Positions 7,687 to 14,247 of a DNA stretch of 33,427 nucleotides are shown here, piece by piece. Each line of letters starts with the position of its first letter. The stretch's first letter is position 1. Below the pieces are notes generated by a model. That model was given only the letters and a program-made list of their open reading frames with translations. It ran no database searches and was not told the DNA's origin. Source of the stretch: Alcanivorax sp. (GTDB lineage: Bacteria; Pseudomonadota; Gammaproteobacteria; Pseudomonadales; Alcanivoracaceae); contig NZ_JABURH010000165.1 of assembly GCF_014762765.1 (NCBI RefSeq), positions 8,941-42,367 of the forward strand, written 5' to 3'. A program made the translations under genes and the position numbers.

Positions 7687-8397
7687 ATGGGTAGTGCACA
7701 GCTTATTACACGTTTCGGAGACAACACCGCCGGCCTGTCCAAAGAGGCTTTGGCGGAGCTGAATCGTGTCTATGGTCCGTTGAGTTTTGAGGAACGTATC
7801 GCCCGGGTATTCGAGGATTTTTCTCCCGAACGGATCATGGTGACCTCTTCCTTCGCGGCGACCTCTGCCTATTTTCTGCACATCATCTCCACGATTCGTC
7901 CTGATCAGCCGGTGCATTTCATTGATACCGGCTACCACTTCGAGGAAACCCTCAAGTACAAGGACTACCTGATTGACCGCTTCGGCCTGACCGTCATCGA
8001 CGTGACGCCGGACCCGGATCACCACCAGGTGTCCCTGGAAAACCGCATGTGGGAATCCGATCCGGACCTGTGCTGCCAGGTGAACAAGGTGAACCCGCTG
8101 GACGAGGCGAAGGAAAACTACGACCTGTGGATTTCCAGTCTGATGGGCTGGCAGACCGAGCATCGGGCGGGCCTGCAGGTATTCGAAGAGCGTGGCGGGA
8201 TGATCAAGTTCAACCCCATGATCGACGTGACCAAGGAACAGCGTGACAGCTACATCGCGGAGCATGATCTGCCGTTCCACCCGCTGGTGGCGGAAGGCTA
8301 CAACTCCATCGGCTGCAGCCACTGTACCTTCAAGGGCGAAGGCCGCGAAGGCCGCTGGAAAGGCCAGCAGAAGACCGAGTGTGGTCTTCACCTTTAA
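7687..8397 (+). CDS. cysH: CysH-family reductase with [4Fe-4S] cysteines
   Basis: The 236-residue assimilatory sulfate-reduction enzyme reduces adenylylsulfate (or its 3'-phosphate form) to sulfite in the cytoplasm. Landmarks in order are SSF (54-56) and DTGYHFEET (80-88) of the nucleotide-binding fold, CC at 129-130, KVNPL (134-138), the CSHC pair Cys210/Cys213, and the C-terminal ECGLHL with the catalytic Cys232. The CC plus CxxC set is the ligand pattern of the [4Fe-4S] cluster in APS-type reductases (as in Pseudomonas) and is absent from E. coli PAPS reductase, so APS is the likelier substrate. Two usually conserved features differ: the substrate loop LRREQS of E. coli reads LMGWQTEHR here, and KVEP reads KVNP. 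The gene is monocistronic, with a strong terminator behind it. Confidence 0.88.
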   Translation: MGSAQLITRFGDNTAGLSKEALAELNRVYGPLSFEERIARVFEDFSPERIMVTSSFAATSAYFLHIISTIRPDQPVHFIDTGYHFEETLKYKDYLIDRFGLTVIDVTPDPDHHQVSLENRMWESDPDLCCQVNKVNPLDEAKENYDLWISSLMGWQTEHRAGLQVFEERGGMIKFNPMIDVTKEQRDSYIAEHDLPFHPLVAEGYNSIGCSHCTFKGEGREGRWKGQQKTECGLHL

Positions 8398-8417
8398 GCC
8401 ATAGCAAAGCCACACAA

Positions 8418-8445
8418 AACGGGCGCTTGATGCGCCCGTTTTTTT
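8418..8445 (+). terminator. Intrinsic terminator of cysH
   Basis: A nine-base stem (AACGGGCGC, loop of five, then its complement, 8418-8440) runs straight into seven T residues. It lies 21 bases after the cysH stop and before the pbpC start. Confidence 0.93.
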
Positions 8446-8508
8446 GTCCGGTCGACCCTTTCCCCATTGTTGAGTAGGCTTTCAGTGTCTTCCTCTGCCT
8501 GCCAGCCC

Positions 8509-10842
8509 ATGAAGCGACAATACCCGAAAAGACGCTTTCTCCTGATAGGGGGGTTGCTTGCTTCGCTACTGATGCTGGCGGCCCTGCAATGGTGGCCGCT
8601 GCCTGAGCGGCTGGATAACACGCCCTACGCCACCTTGATGCTGGATCGCCACGGCCGTCTGCTGGATGCCCGGATTGCCGAGGATCAGCAGTGGCGTTTC
8701 GTGCCGGTGGCACAGCTGCCGGACAAATACGAACAGGCACTGCTGTTGTTCGAAGACAAGCGCTTTTACCGGCACCCGGGCATTGATCCGCTGGCCATCG
8801 CCCGGGCCATGCGCCTGAACCTGGAAGCGGGAAGGGTGGTCAGCGGAGGTTCCACCCTGAGCATGCAGCTGGCCCGGCTACTGCGTGACGATCCGCCCCG
8901 GACTCTCACCGAAAAAGCCCGTGAGGCGCTACTGGCATTGCAGCTGGAGTGGCACTTCAGCAAGCCGGAGATCCTTGTCCATTACGCCAGCCGGGCTCCC
9001 TTCGGTGGCAACATAGTCGGCTTGCGTGCCGCATCCTGGCGTTATTTTGGCCGCGAACCCGGAGCCTTGAGCTGGGCGGAGGCGGCCCTGCTGGCAGTGC
9101 TACCCAATTCGCCTTCGCTGATTCATCCCGGGCGCAATCGGGAGCGGCTACTGGCCAAACGTGATGCCCTGCTGCAACAACTCCACCACCAGGGTGCCAT
9201 GGCTGAGGCAGACCTGCGCCTGGCGCTGATGGAGCCGTTACCTGCCGCGCCCAGACCTCTGGCGGGGCTGGCTCCTCACTTGCTCAACACCCTCTCGAAG
9301 ACGTCCAAGCGGCGGCTGCTGACCACAACGCTGGATGCGGATCTTCAGCGACGGGTTCAGGAATTGGCCCGGCAACATGGTCGGCGGCTGGCTCGCGATG
9401 GGGTGCATAACGTGGCGGTGGTGGTCATTGATCATCAGCAACGACAGACCCGAGCTTATGTGGGCAATGTCTCCCATGGGGACCCCGTGGAGTACGGCGC
9501 CGCCGTGGACATCGCCAGTGCCCCCCGTTCCACCGGCAGTGTGCTCAAACCCTTGTTGTACGGCTTGATGCTGGATGACGGGCGCCTGCTACCCGGCACC
9601 CTGGTGGCAGATCTTCCCACTAACTACGGCGGTTTCAGCCCGGAAAACTTTGACCATGGTTATCGGGGCGCGGTGCCAGCTCACCAGGCCCTTAGCCAGT
9701 CGTTGAACATTCCCGCGGTACGTATGTTGAAAGACTACGGGTTGGGACGATTTCACAGCGAACTCCAGCGCCTGGGCATGACCACCCTGTTTCGCAGCGC
9801 TGAAGACTACGGACTCACCCTGATTCTCGGTGGTGCAGAAGGACGCCTGGACGAGCTCACTGCCATTTATGCGCAGATGATGGCGAGCGCCAGCGGGCTA
9901 CCAGTAGAACCGGTGAGAACACTGGCAGAGCAACAAACCGTCCCGGCACCCGGGATGGCACTGAGCCCCGGCGCCGCCTGGCTTACCCAGCAGGCCTTGC
10001 GGGAAGTGGCCAGACCAGGCACGGCACAGCAGTGGCGGATATTCACCTCCAGTCAGCCGATCGCCTGGAAAACCGGCACTAGCTACGGCCTGCGTGACGC
10101 CTGGGCCATTGGCAGCAATGGGCAATATACGGTGGGGGTCTGGGCGGGCAACGGCAATGGTGAGCCGGCGCCATCACTCGGGGGCGCGGCGACGGCGGCA
10201 CCACTGATGCTGGATGTGTTCAGTCTGTTGGGGATTGCGTCCTGGCCAGAGCCGCCACTGGGGGAACTGAAAACCGTGCAGGTCTGTGCCGATGATGGCT
10301 ACCTGGCAGGGGGCCGGTGCGAGACCGTGGACCAGTGGGCTCCGAGACAGAGCCATTTTCAGACTGTCACGCCACACCATATCCGCGTGCATTTGGATGC
10401 CAATGGCCAGCGGGTGCACAGTCAGTGTGAATCAGTGAACCAGATGCAGCATCAGGACTGGTTCGTGCTGCCACCGGCCCAGGCCTGGTTCTATCGCCGT
10501 CACCATCCAGAGTATAGGCCCTTGCCGGCCTGGCGGGCGGACTGTGTGGCCGGCGCCCGCGCCATGCAAAGCGAGCCGCCCATGGCACTGGTCTATCCCC
10601 ACGCCGGCACTGCCATCTATATTCCCGTAGAACTGAATGGTCGATTAGGCCGGTCGGTGTTCCGAGCCGTCCACCAGCGCAGCCAGGCAGAACTGTTCTG
10701 GCATCTGGACGACCGCTTCCTGGGAAAAACCCGTCATTTCCACGAGCAGGCCGTCATTGCCGAACCCGGCTGGCATACGCTAACGCTGGTGGATGATCAG
10801 GGGTTCCGGTTGCATCATCGTTTCAAGGTACTGGGTAAATAG
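8509..10842 (+). CDS. pbpC: Penicillin-binding protein 1C
   Basis: The 777-residue bifunctional peptidoglycan synthase has an N-terminal membrane anchor at about 11-30 and a GT51 transglycosylase domain with catalytic Glu82 in FEDKRFYRHPG and the GGSTLSMQLARLL motif (113-125). The transpeptidase domain follows with Ser344 and Lys347 in STGSVLKP, SLN at 398-400 and KTGTS at 521-525, then a C-terminal strand-rich domain of the BiPBP_C type at about 690-775. All catalytic residues are present and length matches E. coli PbpC (770). ATG 8509 puts the basic MKRQYPKRR start just before the anchor. The frame is open back to a TTG at 8467, with a possible GTG at 8485, and no start has a strong ribosome-binding site. 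The usual partner, an alpha-2-macroglobulin gene (yfhM), is not adjacent. Confidence 0.93.
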   Translation: MKRQYPKRRFLLIGGLLASLLMLAALQWWPLPERLDNTPYATLMLDRHGRLLDARIAEDQQWRFVPVAQLPDKYEQALLLFEDKRFYRHPGIDPLAIARAMRLNLEAGRVVSGGSTLSMQLARLLRDDPPRTLTEKAREALLALQLEWHFSKPEILVHYASRAPFGGNIVGLRAASWRYFGREPGALSWAEAALLAVLPNSPSLIHPGRNRERLLAKRDALLQQLHHQGAMAEADLRLALMEPLPAAPRPLAGLAPHLLNTLSKTSKRRLLTTTLDADLQRRVQELARQHGRRLARDGVHNVAVVVIDHQQRQTRAYVGNVSHGDPVEYGAAVDIASAPRSTGSVLKPLLYGLMLDDGRLLPGTLVADLPTNYGGFSPENFDHGYRGAVPAHQALSQSLNIPAVRMLKDYGLGRFHSELQRLGMTTLFRSAEDYGLTLILGGAEGRLDELTAIYAQMMASASGLPVEPVRTLAEQQTVPAPGMALSPGAAWLTQQALREVARPGTAQQWRIFTSSQPIAWKTGTSYGLRDAWAIGSNGQYTVGVWAGNGNGEPAPSLGGAATAAPLMLDVFSLLGIASWPEPPLGELKTVQVCADDGYLAGGRCETVDQWAPRQSHFQTVTPHHIRVHLDANGQRVHSQCESVNQMQHQDWFVLPPAQAWFYRRHHPEYRPLPAWRADCVAGARAMQSEPPMALVYPHAGTAIYIPVELNGRLGRSVFRAVHQRSQAELFWHLDDRFLGKTRHFHEQAVIAEPGWHTLTLVDDQGFRLHHRFKVLGK

Positions 10843-10993
10843 AGTCTGATTTTTTGAAAAATAAAACCAGTATTGCAAGTCGAAGGATGGATAAAGTCTG
10901 ATAATTAAAGGGTTTATCCTAACTTCATGTAAGAAATATATGACAGTCTCTGTAAGTGAAATTTCTCCCTTTTGTAAATACCAAGCAGATGCT

Positions 10994-11009
10994 CGTGAGA
11001 TATCTCACA
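10994..11009. promoter_or_regulatory. Crp/Vfr-type operator
   Basis: CGTGAGATATCTCACA fits the Crp consensus TGTGA-N6-TCACA at nine of ten defined positions, and its core GTGAGATATCTCAC is a perfect 14-base palindrome. It lies about 180 bases before the first T6SS gene and about 45 bases before an AT-rich candidate -10 region, a plausible activator position. Crp family control of T6SS genes is known in Vibrio. Which regulator binds here is inferred. Confidence 0.6.
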
Positions 11010-11133
11010 TTAATGCAGGTACCGCCGTTTCAAAAGATGGCTATTTGTTTAAATAATAATCAGGTGAGAGGAATTTCATCACATTCTCGAAAAATATCGG
11101 GATTTTGACACGACCCGTCATTACCGAAAAAAT

Positions 11134-11186
11134 CGCCCCCGGATTGTGATCACCGGCTGGTTTTGCCGAGTAAATTTTCGGGGGCG
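11134..11186 (+). repeat. Inverted repeat overlapping the first T6SS ribosome-binding site
   Basis: CGCCCCCG at 11134-11141 is exactly complementary to CGGGGGCG at 11179-11186. The right arm is the purine-rich stretch directly before the ATG at 11189, so pairing would hide the ribosome-binding region. The loop is 37 bases. Confidence 0.45.
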
Positions 11187-11188
11187 GC

Positions 11189-11677
11189 ATGGATAGCGGC
11201 GCAAAAAAGAAAAACCGGAAAGCATTGTCATCGCGATCGATCAGCGCACTGGTTTCTGGCGTGTCTCGTCTGGTGGACGGGCAGAAGCAGTTTGCTGACG
11301 AAATGGGGTTGCCCTATGCGCGAATCTTTCAGGACGGTTTTGAAGCATTCAAGGATGCCCCGGTCGAAGAGGTGATCCTTTCCTGGCTGAGTGCCGGTAG
11401 CGGTGGCCATAAAAATATCGAGCAACTTTTCGTGGATTTGCTTGGCCATCAGATGGCGTTGGTAGAAGCCCTGGCAGAAATTCGCACCCAGTCGCCAACG
11501 CAGCCGACATCACTGCAAAACCTGTTCGGACTGTTCCGGTCCGATAACAGTCATCACACACAAGCATCGCATCGCAGCTACATGGAGGTGACCGCACCTG
11601 CGTTTATCGCTGCGTATGCACGTGCCCGGGAGCAGGGACGCTTCGACAGGCCGTTAATGGATAGTCGCTCAAGCTAA
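11189..11677 (+). CDS. T6SS operon first gene, TagH-like without FHA domain
   Basis: The 162-residue soluble protein has no signal peptide or membrane helix and begins with a Lys/Arg/Ser-rich stretch (SGAKKKNRKALSSRS). The rest is predicted helical: LPYARIFQDGFEAF, PVEEVILSWL, NIEQLFVDLLGHQMALVEALAEI and YMEVTAPAFIAAYARAREQ. The HQMALVEALAEI and C-terminal helix patterns faintly recall the C-terminal half of TagH/VI_FHA proteins, and the gene occupies the place tagH usually holds, just before tssJ. A full TagH has an N-terminal FHA domain that reads threonine phosphorylation; none is present here. It is therefore either a reduced TagH or an unrelated accessory protein. That it is a real gene is well supported by position, codon use and close spacing (22 bases) to tssJ; the family call is weak. 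Confidence 0.7.
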   Translation: MDSGAKKKNRKALSSRSISALVSGVSRLVDGQKQFADEMGLPYARIFQDGFEAFKDAPVEEVILSWLSAGSGGHKNIEQLFVDLLGHQMALVEALAEIRTQSPTQPTSLQNLFGLFRSDNSHHTQASHRSYMEVTAPAFIAAYARAREQGRFDRPLMDSRSS

Positions 11678-11699
11678 ATTCACCTTGGTAGGTCTCATT

Positions 11700-12143
11700 A
11701 TGCGTTTATTCGTAGTAATCGCGTGCGCTTTTCTTTTGTCCGCCTGCGGTACCCCGGCATTGAAATTCGGGGTGTCGTCCACTGCAGACATCAACAAGAA
11801 CGAGTATGGCGAACCCCTGGCAGTGGTTGTCAGGGTCTATCAGCTCAAGGACAAGCGCAGTTTCGAAAATGCCAGCTTTGATGAGCTGTGGAAGGAAGAT
11901 TACAAGGCACTGGGTAATGACCTGGTGATGAAAGAGGAAGTGACCATGGATCCTGCCTATCAGCGTCACCTGGAACTTCCTCGCCATGATCAGGCCGAGT
12001 ATCTGGCCGTCATGGCGGTCTATCGCGAACCGGAAAACATGAGCTGGCGGGATATCGATGAGATGCCCGGCAATTTCTTCACTCGCCGCTTTGACAAGAA
12101 AGTGCGTATCACCCTCGAGAAGAACCGCATCCTCCTTGACTGA
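11700..12143 (+). CDS. tssJ: T6SS outer-membrane lipoprotein TssJ
   Basis: The 147-residue lipoprotein has a signal ending in the lipobox LLSAC, so Cys16 becomes the lipid-anchored first residue. The mature part follows TssJ: LAVVVRVYQLKDKRSFENASFDELW, a central acidic turn, EYLAVMAVYREPENMSWRD and a final strand pair (KKVRITLEKNRILLD). TssJ anchors the membrane complex by binding the periplasmic end of TssM under the outer membrane. ATG 11700 is chosen because GGTAGGT precedes it and the signal peptide starts there; a TTG at 11685 in frame is less likely. It is followed 26 bases later by tssK. Confidence 0.92.
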   Translation: MRLFVVIACAFLLSACGTPALKFGVSSTADINKNEYGEPLAVVVRVYQLKDKRSFENASFDELWKEDYKALGNDLVMKEEVTMDPAYQRHLELPRHDQAEYLAVMAVYREPENMSWRDIDEMPGNFFTRRFDKKVRITLEKNRILLD

Positions 12144-12169
12144 ATGATCTTGATTTGACGAGTAGAGCA

Positions 12170-13507
12170 ATGAGTCAGCGACAGCAGAAAATTGTTTGGG
12201 CAGAGGGCCTGTTTCTCGGCCAGCAGCATTTCCAGCAATGGGATCGGGTATTCCAGCGGGAACTGCAACAGCGCAGCCAGCTCACCACTCCCCATTGCTG
12301 GGGCCTGGTGTCACTGAATCTGCTGGAAGAAGCGCTGGAAATGGGCCAGTGCCGCCTTGAATCCATCACCGCCATCCTGCCTAACGGTCAATGGGTTGTG
12401 CATGACAGCCAGCGCGATGGTGGGCCGCTGCTGTGTGATCTGACTGCGGGAGGCGATCGGGTGGATGTGTGGCTGGCGCTGCCTGATAACGACCGGGTTG
12501 CCGGTATCAACGGCTACCGGGAGCAGGGGCGGTTGTGTGCCTGGCGGGCAGATTATCAGGAAGTGGCGGATGAACACGACCCCTCCCGTACCCGTGAAAT
12601 CATCGTCGGCAAGCCGAACCTGTCCCTTTTGCGGGGTGACGAAAGCCGAGAGCATTATTCTTCTTTTCGGCTGGCCAGTTTTGAGCAGCAGGGTGATGGC
12701 CGCTACACCCGGGTGGACAGCTATATTCCCCCAGTGGTGACCCTGCAGGCCAGTGAGCAGTTGCAGGCCTGGATGGCCCGCATTCGTGACCTGTTGTCTG
12801 CCCGGGTCCGCCAGTTGTCGCAACAGCGCAACAGCTATGGCGATATCGCCGATATGGGCAGCCGGGAAATGGGCCCTTTTCTGCGCCTGCTGCAACTGAG
12901 ACCAGCCCTGGCCACACTGGATCATCTGATCCAGCAGGAAAGCAGCCAACCGGAAACCCTTTACCGGGAGATGCTCCGCTTGATTACCGGGCTGAGAGAT
13001 TTTCAGCCGGACATGCCGGAGCTGGAGTTGCCCCTTTATCAGCACGGGAGCTTGGGATCGGTGTTCGCCACCCTGGAAACCCTGCTGCGTGAATCCCTGG
13101 CTCAAAGCGCTAAAACTGCCAGTACTGCGCTTTCTCTCAGCCAGGAAAGTCCTGCCCTGTTACTGGCGGAGGGAGTGCCCTGGAGTAACCTGGACAGGCA
13201 GCATCTTTACCTGGGTGTGTACCACGAATCCGATGATCCGAACTGGGTCACCGATTTTTCCCGTCAGGCCAAATCCGGAAGCCGCGAGGATCTGGAGCTG
13301 ATTCTGGCATCCGCGCTACCCGGCATCCGGTTGTCCCATACCCAGCGTCCTCCCAACAAATTGCCGGTGAAAAGTGGCTTTGAGTATTTCCGTTTCGAAC
13401 CCAGCGGCGAGTTTTGGCCTCGGGCCATGGAAGCGGAAAGCCTGGCGGTGTTCCTGCCTGCCCAGTTCCAGGGAAGCCGTTTTGAACTGCTGTGTGTGGA
13501 GGACTGA
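12170..13507 (+). CDS. tssK: T6SS baseplate protein TssK
   Basis: The 445-residue cytoplasmic protein begins with the TssK signature (KIVWAEGLFLGQQHFQQWDR, residues 6-25), in which the WxEGxFLxxQHFQxWD pattern is diagnostic. The middle has the RLASFEQQGDGRYTRVDSYIPPVV segment, and the C-terminus has HTQRPPNKLPVKSGFEYFRFEP followed by FWPRAMEAESLAVFLP, all typical of the family. TssK trimers connect the baseplate to the TssL/TssM membrane complex. Length is normal. The stop codon overlaps the start region of tssL, so the two are probably translationally coupled. Confidence 0.95.
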   Translation: MSQRQQKIVWAEGLFLGQQHFQQWDRVFQRELQQRSQLTTPHCWGLVSLNLLEEALEMGQCRLESITAILPNGQWVVHDSQRDGGPLLCDLTAGGDRVDVWLALPDNDRVAGINGYREQGRLCAWRADYQEVADEHDPSRTREIIVGKPNLSLLRGDESREHYSSFRLASFEQQGDGRYTRVDSYIPPVVTLQASEQLQAWMARIRDLLSARVRQLSQQRNSYGDIADMGSREMGPFLRLLQLRPALATLDHLIQQESSQPETLYREMLRLITGLRDFQPDMPELELPLYQHGSLGSVFATLETLLRESLAQSAKTASTALSLSQESPALLLAEGVPWSNLDRQHLYLGVYHESDDPNWVTDFSRQAKSGSREDLELILASALPGIRLSHTQRPPNKLPVKSGFEYFRFEPSGEFWPRAMEAESLAVFLPAQFQGSRFELLCVED

Positions 13508-13509
13508 TG

Positions 13510-14247
13510 ATGGTCGATTCACTCGTAGCAACCACCAATCCCCTGCTGGAATGTACTGCGCACCTGTTCACTCAGGTAATGCCTCTCAGAGCGGGTGGCA
13601 GCGATGCGCCGGATGATCTCTACGAACAGGTATTGAATGGTTTCGATCAGTTCGAACGGTTGGCATTTGAGCGACAGATTCCCACCGCCGATGTACAGAA
13701 CGCCAAGTTCGCTATTGCTGCCTTTATCGACGAGGCGGTCATGGCCTCGTCCTGGCCACACCGTATGGAATGGATGTCCCAGCCTCTGCAGTTGAAGCTG
13801 TTTGGCGAGCATCTGGGGGGCGAAGCCTTCTTCATCAAGCTTGGCGAACTGCGCCAGCGTGGTGAGCAGAACCTGCATCTTCTCGAGCTGTACTACGTCT
13901 GCCTCCAACTGGGTTTTGAAGGGGTCTACAAATTGCGAGGGTTGGAACAATTGATGGCGCTGCAAGTTGATCTGCGCAGCCAGATTGATGGCCATCGTGG
14001 CGTGACGGATCCGCGCCTGGCTCCAAACGGTGCTGCTCGTGAGCATGTGTTGGCCCGAGTAGGTCGCCAGGTTCCCTACTGGGTCATTGCGGCGGTAACC
14101 GTGGCCATCGTCTTTTTCAGTTACACAGGCTATACGGCCGTCAGCATGAAAAGTGCCAGCGATGCCGCCGCGGACATTGCCCTGTTTCGCGAAAATCTGT
14201 TGACCTCGCCTTCCTACTCCTCGCTGTCAGAAGGGGACCTGAAATAA
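13510..14247 (+). CDS. tssL: T6SS inner-membrane protein TssL (DotU/IcmH, short form)
   Basis: The 245-residue protein has a cytoplasmic DotU domain at about 1-180 (YEQVLNGFDQFERLAFE, FAIAAFIDEAVMASSW, MSQPLQLKLFGEHLGGEAFFIKL, LELYYVCLQLGFEGVYKL) and a single C-terminal membrane helix at about 188-208. Only a short periplasmic tail of under 40 residues follows, so there is no OmpA-like peptidoglycan-binding domain. Two adjacent ATGs (13507 and 13510) exist; the second has the better spacing to GGAGG at 13498-13502. TssL pairs with TssM to form the trans-envelope complex and docks TssK. The stop overlaps the tssM start (TAATG). Confidence 0.94.
   Translation: MVDSLVATTNPLLECTAHLFTQVMPLRAGGSDAPDDLYEQVLNGFDQFERLAFERQIPTADVQNAKFAIAAFIDEAVMASSWPHRMEWMSQPLQLKLFGEHLGGEAFFIKLGELRQRGEQNLHLLELYYVCLQLGFEGVYKLRGLEQLMALQVDLRSQIDGHRGVTDPRLAPNGAAREHVLARVGRQVPYWVIAAVTVAIVFFSYTGYTAVSMKSASDAAADIALFRENLLTSPSYSSLSEGDLK

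Larger units (their letters stand above)
10843..11188 (+). other. AT-rich gene-free leader upstream of the T6SS operon
   Basis: These 346 bases between pbpC and the first T6SS gene hold no credible gene. They are visibly richer in A and T than the flanks, especially 10843-11110. They contain a Crp-type palindrome (10994-11009), an AT-rich stretch at 11041-11060 that could supply a -10 element (TAATAAT), and a GC-rich inverted repeat (11134-11186) reaching the first ribosome-binding site. No clear sigma-54 (GG-N10-GC) promoter was found. No strong terminator follows pbpC. Confidence 0.7.

Noticed and set aside
7624-8415. 263-residue open frame on the minus strand opposite cysH
   Set aside because: CysH carries all its catalytic and cluster cysteines on the + strand; the antisense frame has no recognisable domain.
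10845-10865. ATTTTTTGAAAAAT near-palindrome after pbpC as a terminator
   Set aside because: It is made only of A-T pairs and has no GC stem, so it should not stop transcription by itself.
11013-11108. Short open frame of 31 codons in the T6SS leader (MQVPPFQKMAICL start)
   Set aside because: There is no ribosome-binding site, no recognisable peptide pattern, and it lies over the probable promoter.
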